This document shows positions 37,818 to 52,000 of a DNA stretch of 64,000 nt, piece by piece. The stretch is from NCBI GenBank assembly GCA_000469685.2, contig LS997562.1, positions 30,293,928 to 30,357,927 of the forward strand, read 5' to 3'. Made by a program: the position numbers and the translations under genes. Position 1 is the first letter of the stretch. Each line of letters begins with the position of its first letter. A model generated the notes under the pieces. That model saw only the letters and a program-made list of their open reading frames with translations, had not been told where the DNA came from and did not search any database. This stretch comes from Haemonchus contortus. Its lineage: Eukaryota > Nematoda > Chromadorea > Rhabditida > Trichostrongylidae.

Positions 37818-37998
37818 GCATTCGACTTCCGTTTACAATTCGAGAAGCGTTTTTGAATCTGGCTTGGCCTACACAGTAACTTGCGGTGACCGGCTGACGA
37901 CAAATCAGCACTTTCATACTCCTAGGCAAGTCTGACTCTAACAAGCCGACAGTGGAGGGATGGAAGGCCTGGTTGGTATGAGCCTATATCGATCCGAA
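37818..37998 (-). repeat. tRNA-derived SINE family 1, diverged minus-strand fragment
   Basis: The reverse complement keeps the blocks around CTAGGAGTATGAAAGTGCTG, GGTCACCGCAAGTTACTGTG and AAACGGAAGTCGAATGC from the family. It is more decayed than the other copies. Confidence 0.6.
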
Positions 37999-37999
37999 A

Positions 38000-38560
38000 T
38001 TCGATTTTCGGTTCAAGGGTGTGATTTAATGCACCACACTAGTTTATAAACGAAAAAATATTTTTCGAAAAAAGTGACATCCAGCCTTTTCTAAGGAATA
38101 TTTGGTCTATTTTCGTGCCCCGTGTAAGCGAGAGAATCGTAAGGGAACGTGAAGTTCGAACGAAATGGTTTTCATCGCTGAACATATCATACGACAAAAC
38201 CTTTTAGCGCGAGACATTTCGAGATTGCGTAATTACCGGTTTGTTCAAAAGAGTATGTGGCCATCAGACTATACTCACACAGGTAGTTTAAAGTCATAAG
38301 ACCATACTAACAAAACCACGATCACGCTAACCTAGAAAAAAAGAGATTCTGAGTAGTGCCAACTTTGTGAGAGTTTCGGATCGCGTACTGCGGCGAAATA
38401 ACAGCAATTAACTAAACATCAAGCCTAAACAACACATGTCGAGTAAAGCTTACACCTTAACGGTTCAGTGCTGATATTGGCCGACTGGCTCAGCGCGTTG
38501 TACGTGTGGGTGCTGAGAAGCTGGCATATAAGTCATTAAGAAGCAGGGCAAACGGGGTCT
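38000..38560. other. No supportable gene
   Basis: AT-rich, with no frame of note and no recognised repeat. Confidence 0.35.
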
Positions 38561-38565
38561 CGGTA

Positions 38566-38680
38566 GTGTAAGGGATAGAGCACAGTGCCTGGAAAGGACA
38601 AGTGCAGGTTCGAGTCTCGTCCGAGACTGGGGTCTTGCCCACAAATCGCCAACCTTGGGAGACATTCGGAGTAGTATTAA
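38566..38680 (+). repeat. tRNA-derived SINE family 2, best copy
   Basis: Starts GGTCTCGGTAGTGTAAGGG (A-box-like), has a B box GGTTCGAGTC near 38609, then the GACTGGGGTCTTGCCCACAA and ATCGCCAACCTTGGGAG tail shared with 16790 and 19405. The 5' 70 bases resemble a tRNA, but the acceptor stem pairing is not convincing, so I call a SINE rather than a tRNA gene. Confidence 0.6.
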
Positions 38681-38699
38681 CACGCTCGAGTTATAGCAT

Positions 38700-39500
38700 T
38701 AGTGATCGGAATAATGCCAAATGGCAAACATTGCTGTAAAGTCAAATTAATAATTTAGAGGATGCGTCACTCTAAGTATAAAACAACTAGTATATGTGTT
38801 TACTTTTTGACCGCATCGTAGTTTTAGTTATTCAGTACCAGTGAAGCTACTCAACAAAAAGAATGGAGTTGATATGAAAGGAATCTCGCATCGGTATAAG
38901 CCTGGGCCATCGAACTGTAGCACCCTTCGGAGTCGGCTATTTCTTTGCAAACTTGAATTAGAAAGCAAAATCATCAACTTCAGCACGAAATTACATCACC
39001 GACGGCCAGAACACTACGAAAAAGCACCCAGACATCGTTGCTACTCCGAACAGGCTGATGCGCATGTACTCCCACAGATGAGTCTGAACTATCGTAAAGA
39101 TTTATCCGGACCTGACTAACAATAAGGAAACTGTTCCGATTAGAGCTAGAGTTCTGCGCTCCCATCGGCATACTACGCAAACCTCGTCTAGAAATCCAGG
39201 CCGAACTAGTCACGGCAGATCCTTATCGAAGCCCAGCTGTAGAGAGGTGGTTGCACCTCTTTACACATCTATTAGTATCCCGATCCTTGAAGGCCACCTA
39301 CGGTGAGTTCCAGATTGATATTTTTGCCAATGGCCGCAGCAGTGAGATGAGTTGATCTCTACAACTGAAGGTAACTGCTCATTGTCTCGCGAAGATCAGC
39401 CCGACTCGAAATTTAGTCAAACTGGGATCGACTGTTCACCTTGAGAAAACTCGATCGATTATGGAAGGCAATTCGAGCGCACATGACAGATCGGAAACCC
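38700..39500. other. No supportable gene between the two inverted repeat copies
   Basis: Short open frames on both strands (38841-39119 plus and 38980-39213 minus) show no recognisable domain. The stretch may be transposon interior, but there is no direct evidence. Confidence 0.3.
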
Positions 39501-39504
39501 CCGC

Positions 39505-39660
39505 GTACGAATTCCCCATAAATTTTCTAATCTGCCAGCAATAGCCTGTTCAGGAAAGGAATAAAGAATGGGAACAGCGCCCCAACAGCCATTAGTGGGC
39601 ATACAGACCTTTGAAGTCACCATTTAGTTCATGTTTTGATGGCAAATAGTCCGGTTTACT
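39505..39660 (-). repeat. Interspersed repeat, copy B (inverted partner of 37014-37168)
   Basis: Reverse complement of 37014-37168 with scattered substitutions and one or two single-base indels. The copies are 2.3 kb apart in opposite orientation. Confidence 0.75.
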
Positions 39661-40073
39661 ATCTGTTGCACTATGAGCACCGATCCCATAACCCCTTCAC
39701 TCACGTGGGTGAAACTGGTGACCATACTGGTGGAGATGTTTTCATCAGTATGGATTACTTTACACTTTCCTTCCTGGTAACAAATCAACGCCATAGCACG
39801 GATGCAGGTGTTCAGCTGGTCTCTGGTCACTACTTTACTGCCCCAGCCTGCCAGTAATTGTATGAATTGAGTATTTCCTACCACGGAGTATTTCCATCCT
39901 ACACATCCCTACACACTTCCTGATGGCCCGTTCGACGTCACCTTGCAATCTCGCGCTGGGATCTTCGAAAATTGACAGATGCTACCGTCCATGTGTCTAT
40001 TAATACATTTTTACAATTTTATGTACAACTAAACATACAACGTCATAGCATTATTATATATTAGCAATTTATG

Positions 40074-43000
40074 TTACATTTCTTCGATTTCAATATTATA
40101 GCGGAGTTGTTTAGCCGAAAACCATGAGTAGTAATTGTCGAACTCGATGATATCTGCAAATAATCAATGATAAATGCGCATATCGGATGATGATAAGCGC
40201 ACTTCCATAAGGAATATTTTGGAACTCTGGGGTATAGTCATATTCCAAAGCAGCGCGAAGATTTTACGATACCCTTGAAGTGTCTACGATGGCACATTAT
40301 TCAAACGAAAACGGGTTTTGATTCAGAAAATGAAAATATCGACCCATCCCCACCACTCTCGTCAACCACCGTCTTGGTATCTGATGCTGACAGAATTGTC
40401 ATTTACATCGAGACTGGAGGAAAGGAGGGGGGATGATAGCTGGATAAGCTGGAGCAGACCTTCACTCGGTCCAGCCTTCTGCTGTGTAGACGTTTGCCTG
40501 CTCTCTCATCATGAGCTGTCCCAGAAAGCGAAGAAGAGAGAAATTAAGCGTTTGGGAAGTGGTAGCCATCTGAAAGTCCAGCCATTCTCAAAAGCGGACT
40601 GAACCTTTTCTACGCTCACTACATGGCCTAGGAAATTGTGGTTTGGAAGCCCGGGAAACGATTCCGGAATCTTACTAGAGATCTGTTGCCCCCTTCCCCC
40701 CCTCACTGCTATTGCCTTTCTAATGGCTCAATACTTGGCCTGCTGACAAAATTCAGACCCTATCATGCAAGTGAACAACATATGTTGATTGAGCATTTGG
40801 GAATTGCACTTGTAAACTTTTTCACGCTCGAATAGGTTGGGTCGAAAGTCGAAAGGAGTTAGGAGAGTCGTGCCAGTCAGTAGGCCTAGTTATATTTCTT
40901 TTTCAATAAGCTCCATTTGAAGAAAACTCACAATTTCCAGCTTTCTCAGCGACATAGTGACCGGAAATTGGTACATTAGTGCATTCGAGGCGAATGTACG
41001 GATAGACGACCTCCATTTCCGTGAGATTGTTGGCCTGAAAAGAGTAGTTGACCTTGTTGACTTGTAAACAAATTCTCCGATTAATCAGGGAGAACCCCTC
41101 AGAACGGAAACACAGATGGGTAGGAAACGTAATTGAATTCTGTTCAATCAGATTTAATGAAAATATTATGCTTCCTGTCTCTTGTGCGAGAAAATTCTGC
41201 TGGACTACATTCGCTCGGAAGAATGGAGACGTTACGGGAGAAAACTAGGGTAAATTATGAGCAGCGAGACGATAGGTCATATAAATGAGTTTATTTCAGG
41301 AATTTAGGGAGGAAGAGGTACTGCTTAGGAGTGTGTGGCTTGATATTTCTTAAAAGGTGAGCAAGAAGAAGAAGTGACTTCATTCTACTGAATATGACCA
41401 TATGGTGTAGGTTTGGTCTTAAATGCATGAAAACCGCTGACGCCTTAGCCTTAACAAGCCCAGTTCTTTGTACACTCAAAAGTTGCTGCGAAGGAGTTTC
41501 CCGAGGTGCTCATTTCATACTTTCTCACACAATTTTCTTACAAAATACAAGCTCAATCAAAAGAACAGACAAGAACGAGAAAAAAGTGAGGATAAAAAAA
41601 TCTTAGAGCAATACAAACCTGGAATGAAGGATCAAAGTGAATGGCGAAACCGATGTCATCGTCGTCGGTCATGTACTGCCAGCTAGAAAAAATAACAATT
41701 TCAGGTGACATTTCGATAAACTTCTATAGAAATGTGAAGAAAGATTTATCCCTCCGTAGCATTGATTACTGGACTTCTTCAAAGTAATATTCGTTCTTGA
41801 ATGACGTTATCGTTGGAAGCCCAATGGAAATGGTGTAGTGGCAGTAGCGTACACTAACGTCCAGGCGGTCCGAGAGCCAAATCCCGAATACTCTCCTGAC
41901 CACTCAAGCCTTCTATCCCTTCAGGGTCCACCAATTGAAGCCAGACCCGTCTGGTAGGATAAGAAATGTCACTGACTTGTAAATTGGTTGTCTACAGCAA
42001 GTCAATGCATACAGGGTATTCGATACGCTACTATGATTGTAAATGGAAGTCGAATGCGGAAGCGCATTAAAAAAAACGAGATTGGTTCGAGCCAAAAGAT
42101 TTTAACCCTCATCATCTAGGAGCAAATGAGAGAGGGTGCTCTTATTATTATGAGGGTGACCAAAGAAGTCTTAGCGTACGATGCCCATTTGCAATCAAAC
42201 CAACCCGGCTCGATAACTCCTGTGAAAACAGCAATCGTAAAAACCGGTACTAAACAATACCGTGCCGAACGATCGTTAAGTGCAAATTGGACTTTTGTCC
42301 AAGACAGAGACTGTTTTGCTCATGTCTTGCACTATTCTTGTAACATGCGATGGTGACAAAACAGCAGTTAACGGAACGAGTCAGCAAACACCCTTCAACC
42401 ACTCCCTACTGATGATATTTGACAGCGATTGTATTATTGAAGAAACTACTTTTAGAAATGTTCACACAGAAATCGACTCTCCTGCAAATTGGACGCCTCT
42501 ATGGGTCGTACAAACAGTAAGGTCTACATGAGCACCAGTTCGACTCTCCTACACACTCTCCCATGCTTGAGGTCATTGTTCCCACCGAATTCATCTCTTG
42601 GAAATGTGGTCCTGACAGGGCTTTCCCAGACCGGGGAGCGGTCTTTTCACCTATGTAATACTAGTTGCCTCTTGATAATACCCTTTTTGAGAAGTTTACA
42701 CTGAATCCCCGAGATTTTTCGATTTGGTGCCGTCAGCTGTTGCTGATATGTTGGAAATGTGCTTTGGAAGCCAAGGATGGCAAACTACGGGCCAAAAGCT
42801 TGAGTTCAAATTCGCCTGAGGCCGAACTTATGCCCACCTAATGAAACCCAGAATCTTTCAAGCAAAACCTGTTTGTTAACGATCACCTGAAGAAGTAATC
42901 CCCTGGAAACATTCCCATCCGAGTAGATTCAACACGATTGGTTTCGGCCAGGGATTTATGCCATCAGCTGTCTGTTATGATGTTGTGGAACCGGATGCAC

Positions 43001-46000
43001 TTGTCTGCTGCCATCATACAACCGGCCCCTTCATAGAAAATCAGTGCAACACCGTGCCGTAGATTAATCTATACAGATTCATCTCCACCATAACAGGTTC
43101 GTTGACCCCCTCCCCCGTCAGTTTGTTGCTCAAAAACCTGTTAGGAGCTACTTAAGAACGCCAATGGAGCTCATTATCCTGGATCGATTTCCGCCTAGGC
43201 CAACCAAGCCTTTCATCCCTTTGGTGTCGGTTAATTGGTACTAGACTCGTCTGGGAGGATGAAACCACTGACTTGTACATCGGCTGGCCACTACGACTCT
43301 GATGGGAATCGAATGCAGGGCGCATCCCCCAGATGGGATCAACAATGCCGAAGCCTTTATCCTTTTATCCCCATGTACCTTGGGAAAGGGTGATCGCGAT
43401 TCGATTTCCATAGAAAAAATTGGAACACGGCATTAACCGGCGTAAAGGCCTATGGGGGCAAGCAAAGCGATCGAAAATCACCCTTCTTTTTGAAATAATT
43501 TGTTCTAGACCTGAAAAAAGATGGGTCGTTGGAGCACAGTCAGATCGAAGCGGGAGAAACAGCGTTGCTGCTACTACTCACGGGAGTTCACCCACGTGCG
43601 ATGGCCAACACTTCAGGAATACACGAGTGTAAAATGTATTTTTAAACGTTGAAAAGAAAAACGGTAGATGCCAAAAATAAAAAAAAATAAAAAAATCCAC
43701 TTCCAAGTGAAATTGAAAAGGGTGGGAAGCAAAACTTGCCAGATTTTGCATCTTTCCTTGACTCGAATTGAGATCAGATGCTTATCGCCTGCGTAAACGG
43801 TCGTCAGCTGATCGTAGTCTGGCATAGCTCTTTTCGGATCAACAAAGTAATCCGATGGAACAGGTCCCATACCGTATCTAAATCAATCTGATCTGATGAC
43901 GTTCTGACCACTAATTAGGTAGTAGCAACTCAGAAGTGACGCATGGCGATACCTCCGTTACATCCTGGTAACACTACATACTAAAAAATCGCAATATAAT
44001 GGTACCGTATGGTGGCTGGACATTTTGGATCTCCGTTTTCGAGTCGATTTCCTCCCCAATGAACTGGCCATCCGTCCAAATTGACGTATTGGGCCAATGC
44101 CCATTTCCAGTCAGCCTAAAATTAATAACCAGGTAAGGGCCAAAGAAACTTGATATGTGGGTTGGCAACTACTTTCTCATCTAACAAGACTCCTTTTTTT
44201 CTTAACCAGATGTTCGTCACCAATATTTCATTATTACTATTACAAACAGTGGGAATAATCTCCCACAGACTGCCCAGTTGGTGGGAGAACAGCGACGGCT
44301 TGCATCCAATCAATTCCCTGACATTGCTTAGCAGGGACAGGGTGATCCCGGAGAAACAGCCTTCTCTTCTTGGCGCTCTCTTTCGATTGCATTAGCTCGC
44401 CTTCAAAGCTGGCTACCAAAAGCGGAAGCTGTCGGGTTCCCTACTTTCAAGAACCGCTTAGGGAACAGGATTTCTTGCATATCCCACAAAGAATTGACGA
44501 GAAACACCTTTTATGAAAGGCGTTCCAAAACATAAAGTTTTTTTTGCGGTGGAAAAAGCACCTAGGACCCAGAACCGTTGCTGGTCTAGAAAGACGGCTG
44601 CTTCAAGAATGTTGGTGCAGTGTCCAAGCGGATATACAGGGTGACCCACATGAAGTGTGACACAGAAAACTAACGCTAAAATTATACAAATCAAACCAAG
44701 TAGGAAACATTTACTTCTATACAATCATCACTCAAACAGTAAACAACATATCACATCTCGCATTCAGAATGATCACCTTTTGCCTTGATGCAAGCATTCA
44801 TCCTCTTTGGGAAGTTTTCAAGAATGCGCGCGATCACTTCCGGCGAATTTCATCCCACACTTTGACAAAAGAGCTTTTTTTTTTCAGTCAGAGAGTCCAA
44901 GAATCTGTGTTGAAAGCGTGAAAGCGCAGGCTTCTCGCTCCTGAACCGACCATACAGCAAAATCCAAAAGCTTGAGAACGGGGAGTTTGAGGACCAAACC
45001 TCCTTCGTCCAGAAACCCGGAAGCGTGGTCTCAGATCAAGACATCTGCTTTAAGCTGTGGGCTGGTGCCCAATCCTGCTAAAAACGTCAGCTGATGTTCC
45101 TCGCGCTCATCTTGACCCAAAGGATCACCTCATCCTACAGTCCAGAAGCCCATAAGTCCATTTTTTATTGCCCGTCACACTTAATGTGGGTCACCCTGTA
45201 CATATCCAAAGAGATCGTTCAATTACTAGGACTGTTCCAGGGCAAAAGCAAATTGTTCAGTCGATGGGAGGATCCACAAAAGTTCAAGTTTCTATTTCAG
45301 GAGCCTTCGCAATAGAAACGAACCCCACAGCACATGATAAGATTCTGCGAGTAATGGGGACCCCCGGAACGAAACTATTTGCCGAAAATGTCTTCATTAA
45401 TAATAGTGAAAGTCAGATTTTCGAAGGCGATTAGATACTGTCCCAGTTTGATCGTTCTGTTGATGACCTCATTGGTACTAACGAATACCTATGACGCTGG
45501 TCCTAGGCTCTACTCGACCAAACTACTAGTTGGAGGAAGCAGTAAAGCTCATACGCCCTTCTTACATACTTCCACCTGTCCCTTTAGAATTGAAGTTAAA
45601 ACTGAGATCAAAGAAAGAGTCCATGAAAAAGGTGAGAAACCCAGCCGTCAACCTGTAAACCACACAAATACAATACCTCTGAGGGCATCTCGATGAGCCT
45701 TGTGATAGGGTCACTGAGAATGGCAGTGATTGAGGCGTAGGCTATTCGAGCCATTTCAGGTGCCCTGTAGTAACAGAAGGTCCGGTATTGAAATGTGTTG
45801 AATGAATTGGTGGACTCTTACCTGATTATCAATATCTTTCTCAGCACTAATGGGTAATGTTCCTGGAAAAGGGTGACGAGAGTGGTAAAAGAGCTTGCAA
45901 ACTGTTTGCAGGAGAAATGTGCAGAGCCAATATGGTCCAAATCGAATACCAACATCATTTGCTCAAATGGTCGTCCACTCTGAATTCAGTACTTGTGAAA

Positions 46001-49000
46001 AAGTGGTCATCCGAATGGGAAAAATAGTAAAATATAGGAAAGTTCAAAATTTATTGAGTTCGGACAACCCTTGTACCTTACGATCTTAGGTTCGTTTGAA
46101 GTGTTTTATAAATGGAGTAATATTATATAATTCTTAACTCTTATTATTGTTATTATTTAAAAATTATATAAATACGGGGGGAGGGATAAATCAAAGAAAA
46201 AGTTTGGAAAAAAATTTTCCTTCCTTCGACAAATTCTTATAAAATCACCTAGGTCACCTTAGTTCAAGATTAGCAGTGATTTTATGGAAAAATTCTCATA
46301 GGAATCCTTTTCCGATCCTTGATTTTCAGTTTCTGAAGAGGGCCGTAGGTTCACCGGAACTTTAGCTAGTTGTGGTCCAAAATATTTTTGACTACACGAG
46401 CACACAAAGATTAAACGGACCACAAAGATGGAAAAAAGTTCGGACTTCGTTCCTTAAGGATTAGCATACTGTATCTTGCTAACACTGCGTTTGCTTATCA
46501 TTTTGATCTACGAAATCTCAAATCCAAAAACTCCCACTACTCATTGCCTCCATTGCCAGAATTTTCTATTGGGCTTCGAACTAGGCTTCCAACAAAGCTA
46601 TCATCCTAAACTTACACAATCTGCTTAACGATTATGCCCTCATCCTGGTCTCCTCAAATGCCTCCACTACTACGCTGTTTCTGCAGGAAAAAGACCACTC
46701 TTCGAAAAAAAGACGATCATTTCCACATCTTCGCTGCCTCGTCGTGCAATGCAATGGAATGTGGACTGAAATGCCTGAGCTGACGATCCCCAACCTTTTC
46801 TCTGCTATGCTGCTGGGAATGGTAATCGAATCGCGTTAACAGCGCTCACAACGCAACGAGATTTTTTTCCTTCTTGACAGCACTCACCCGTACGATCACC
46901 CACTTTCAAATTCGAAAAATTTGGAAATCCACAGATCGACTGACGCCTCATATGCTGCTTTCTCAAGAGGCTTTCCTTTTACTGTATTCTCTTTCCGAAA
47001 GAAATTTGTCAACGCTTTGGTGATGTAGGGAAGAAATTCGTTCACAACCCAAATTCCCAGACCTCTGATATTGTTAGGAGTAGGGGACACCATCTGCCTT
47101 ATCGATCGGGAAAGGTATTTATTTAGTTGTGATCGATATATCAATAATTGAAGCAACTGCTCGTGTATGTTGAATAAATACAAAAAGGCATAAACGCTAC
47201 AATCTAGGCCTTGTTCACTTTGAACTGTGCTATCCTAAACCGCTCCCATGAAAAAAAAAACAGCCGATTTCTTCTGGCCATACTCTACCCGAGTGGAGTT
47301 CGATCAATGGAATAAACACAAATAAGGGCAGAGGGGAAACTTCACAACTCAAAATTCCTCGAAAACTCAGAACACCCCCAACTCAAACAACGGGCAAGAA
47401 CTCCCTTAACACGTAACTGACCTATCGAATTAATAGAAATTCTTCGAAAAGATTCTTGAGCATGTTCATTCTTTATTCTATTTTTGAATTCGTCGACTGC
47501 CATTTTACCTATGCCTATCCCTTCCCTCTCGCGTTTTGTCTGTTGACAGCCTCTCGCCAACGCCGTTCACAGACGATATCTCTTAGTTTCAAGGCCAAAC
47601 AGACGATGAAATCGATTCTTCTTGTCCGAAGCTCATCACTTTAAACGTCAACGTCAGTGCCAGTTCGAAATCGACTACCTGTCTCGTGGCTATGGATGGT
47701 GCCGGTCGGGTAATCAGCCATGTAGACTCAGCAAATGTCCCGATTCAAGCCCAGTTTATGCATAACTATTCTGGATCGGCTGAGACGCAGATCGACATTA
47801 CAGATAGACGGGACGTTACAGCGTAATTTGCCGAATCATTCATTAATACAGGGGACTTAGGCATGAAACTGTAGGTCGAAAACATCGGTAAAATTCGCCA
47901 AAGAGGGCATAAATTAACTGATAATTGCCGATGGGAGAGCATAGAAGTACCGCTCTACAATATATGTGTTGACAGAAAAGTTTTAACATACTTGTTTTGC
48001 TTTTTGAGCACACAGTTCCAGTCCTTTTTCGATGGCTGCCAGGGAGAATTTGATGTAATCGAGGGAGGCGACCGATTTTAGCATCCCTGAACGATTTTCA
48101 CATCTGTCATATTGATTTTCAAACAAAATCAATATTTTTGGAAAGTAATCTGGGAGAATATTAGCATGTTGGAACTCTATCGTCACAGCCTCAACTAGTC
48201 CTGACCAGGATCCCCGACTAGTTCTTGTCTGACCAGGGCCTCTTCGAAAACCATTCAAAACTTCGGATGGACCATGAGAATGATACCGAAAGGGCAGATA
48301 AAATCAAATCAACTCAGGCATCAGTAAATCGGCCGGACTATTTTTTTTCCAATTCAAGAAACAACCAAGGCAGATATTCGTATTGCTTTCTAATCCCTTA
48401 GAGTGGCTGAATTTCCAGTTCCAGTCGAGGACTCGTCATATCTGCGCCTTCTAACTACCATTGTCGGTGATCTTTCAAATGTGTCGACATCCCCCATCCG
48501 CACAGATGACAAGATTGCGCAGCTAAATAAGACCACCCCGACATCACGACACATCTGTTAGGGTATTGGGAAAGTATCTGCCGGGAATTCCGCAAAAGTC
48601 CAGGTTTTTCCCGGATTGTTACGGAATTTCTTCAGGACCAGAGGAAGTGATGCTACTCACGGAGAACTCATCACATCGCAGTCGCCCCACGAGGGTGAGG
48701 CCCCTCTTGAACCTCCCTGTTTCGGATTTGAAAGACTGGAATGAGGCGTACACGAAACTGCGCAGAAAGGGCCTCAAGGTCAAATACTTGGTTTCGATAG
48801 GCTTCAGCAGGGAAGTGATCGAATTTGAAGTTGTAAGGGAGTATGTATTGAAAAGGGAGAGACAGTTTGTTAGGCCGTTCGGTACACGCCACAGCCCTTA
48901 TCCTCATTTAGTTTATACAGTGTTTAAATAATGGAGTATAAAGATCATTCACGAGTTAGCTCTTCTACCAGCTGGCACCAGACGAGTCTATGATCGATTA

Positions 49001-52000
49001 ACGATCGCGAAGAGATGAACATGGCTGTCGTAGGGACTATCGATCTGAGATTTGTTCCCGAACCATACGTGCGGTTGACTTGGGCTACTCTCTTTCTCCC
49101 TTGACTTCCGGAGGAATAGACAAAACCACGAACTTCCAGAAATCATGAAGCAGAAAAGCAACAAACGACTTTAATCCCGCTGCACCCTGACCACATTTTG
49201 ACACCCATTGTTCTTCCTTTTCTTTGATGTGGCCACCTACGAAAACTCCGAATATCAGCATAGGCTAGTCCCATAATGGATTCGATATCGAATCGAAAAT
49301 CACTATGGGGGCATGGATCAACTGTCAACTTGAAGGACGTCAATCGCGCGACACCGTGTTCTACTCCTTCGTTCCGCTACCGTATGAAGGAGAGATTCAC
49401 AGTCCTTTGTGAGCTGCGCCGATACCAGTTCCTTTCCCTGGAATGGAAGGACAAGAGATACTGTAGGTTTTGACCTTTTTCACTAAAATTTAGTGACTGT
49501 ATGATGGGCCACGTAGTCCTGGGAATTCTATTATATGGATACAAAAAAGTGCTTCTGGGGATATTTTCTGAGTAAGTGCTCCTGGATGCCTAGTTCCCAC
49601 TAGAGACCGTTCCGTGATATCTCTGCCGTCACAAACACCTGTTACTACTTATAATTACTGCTTGCTAATTACCCAACACCTGTTACGCAACTACCGCAAT
49701 GCCTCCCTGGTTGTTCCCTACCCACTGCAAATTCGATAACTTCCTTGAACCCGCTGATCGCCGAAATTCATCATCGCTTCGCGTTATCTCGATCTGCCAC
49801 TGAAAACTTGGGGAGCGAAGTCACGCGGTGGTTTACAGTGCTCGGAGTCTCTCACGTGAATTTGAGAGTCCAAGGAAAACAGGACGGCTCGACGGGGGCG
49901 ACCGCCTTCACACCTCCCTCTGGGGTATTCGACCGCATTCCCTCGTCGATCATAAGGAAACCAGTTTCCTTGCCATTAAACTATTTTGGTGGCCCTAATG
50001 AATGGGTAGCTTGGTTGGGACAGGCCCATGAAGGTCAATTCGCTCGAGGCATATCCCAAGAATTTATGGGAAGTTGTAGAATCAGAGCGCTGATCTGGCA
50101 AATCGAGAGAAAAATCGCCCATGGCATTCCGAAAAGTCAACGCAATGCAGCCAGAAAAGGCGTGAAGTTCCAGTTTAGGTTTACCAGCTCAACTTAACTG
50201 GAAAAATATCTTTTTCAGCTTCCCCTGACTTACCTTCAACGTCCATATTGCCGAGTAATGACATAAGAATTGGTCGACCATCCTTGTCTGATAGGTAACC
50301 GTAACCACAGTATTTCTCCAAACACTAAAGAACAAATCAATAATTAAAAGTGTTACCGGCAAAACTGGTTGTGAAGATCAGAATGCTACTGAAGAAACTC
50401 TCATGACTAAGAGTAACTTCAACTAACTTAAGTTCCACCAATACCTCTCATTTTTACTCCACTTCACTTCTCTGGTATCATCAATTCAATCGAGTTTTCG
50501 GCCCCCTATGAATCACGGCCTCTTTCAACTCTTACGACGGGTTATCATGAAGACCCAAGAACCCTGTGATGAGCTATTTCTGTTCCCTCAGGCCACCCCC
50601 CCCCCCCACAGATAGGTACCCAAGCTGCCGCCTCCCTTCGCTCCGGCAAATCTTTATCGCTAAAAAAAGAGCGTAAGTGATCAGCACTACCCAATCCCAT
50701 AGTTATCAGTTACTCAAAACGACTAGTTATCGACTACATCTGAAAGCAGCCACTAGCAGAATAACGCTAAACTGGAAATCCATAGCGGACAACAGGGTTA
50801 CACTTAGCGTAAAGGTCATAAAAAGGCAGGTGGGGGAACCCGTCACCGGATCCGGGGAGACAAAGCCATAGCCGAACGTAAGGGAATCCGTTTCAGGAAG
50901 ACATGACAGCACACACAACACTTGGAAAGAAAAGATTGATAACGAAGGAAAGATGAAAAGATCGGCGGAGAATTGGAACGTGAAAAAGAGACGTCAACGA
51001 TATTTAGGAATGATTTACCGACAACATCGTAGGGGCTTCGATTAATGGTTTACGGTACGGGGGAAAAGGCAGACAAACACTTCGGACATATCGTCAAAAA
51101 AAATGGTGGATGGACAGAAAGGGGATTGGAGGGGAGAGCATTCGGGAACATAGGGTGAGCCTATTTAGTTCCACGTCTAATTACTTCGCACCTTCCTCGC
51201 CCATCCACTCACTCGCCTGTGGGGTGGCCTGGCCTAATTGGTTGGCTGCTGACCTCTCTGCCACACAGCCATACTCAATAACGACAATATCGATTGTATG
51301 ATTAAGAAACTTCTAAAGCATGAAAAATGAGGCAAAACAAAAAATAAATATGCAACACTTTAATAATGCAACATAGAAAGCTGTATAGGCTAAAGTAATG
51401 ATTGGAAAAATCATAGGATGGGGTAAAGGATTTATCACATCGAGTCATTCTCACAAGGCGCCTGCAGGCAAACTAGTTGACAGAGTGACCTTTCAAGCTT
51501 TTTTAACACCCTCTATCGCTTTCTTTGGACACCGCCAGTAGGTCACTTGAAGGTATTCAAACATGTGGATGAAAGCATCATAAATCACCTCTGTAGTGTG
51601 CTTGTCATCGCTTGAGCACGATGTCTCACTTGTACCACTCTGAGTTCGACTACAGAGCTTTCTCCGGCTTCAACTCAGGATTAGCTGCTACTGTTGCTCC
51701 TTCTAATTCCTACGGATCCCTGTATTTAGCTAGCCCACCATAATACACTGTACCACCTCTACTTCATGTATCTGAACCCCTTCCACCCCTTGCAACTTCC
51801 CTTTCTGTTCCCTCGAGTGCTGTAGCTCCGAATTCCTTTTATATATATATCCTCAGCACTCGAAAGGACTGTGAACTCTGTCAACCAAAACCCTTCGTTT
51901 TTAGAGACCCTAGGGGGAGCTACAGCTACCTCGAATCCGGAGCACACCTAAATGGCGAAAGGCAGGTAAGCAAGGGAAGAAAGCATCACGTACTAATCTA

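Noticed and set aside
46896..47183. Minus-strand frame as an extra SEC14-like exon
   Set aside because: Flanking exons already join in phase and complete the CRAL-TRIO fold; inserting it would break the domain.
48566..48931. 121-residue plus-strand frame
   Set aside because: No family signature and opposite strand also partly open; kept only as an uncertain intronic frame.
49745..50197. 150-residue plus-strand frame next to a SEC14-like exon
   Set aside because: No recognisable domain; lies in an intron of a gene on the other strand; length is within chance expectation.
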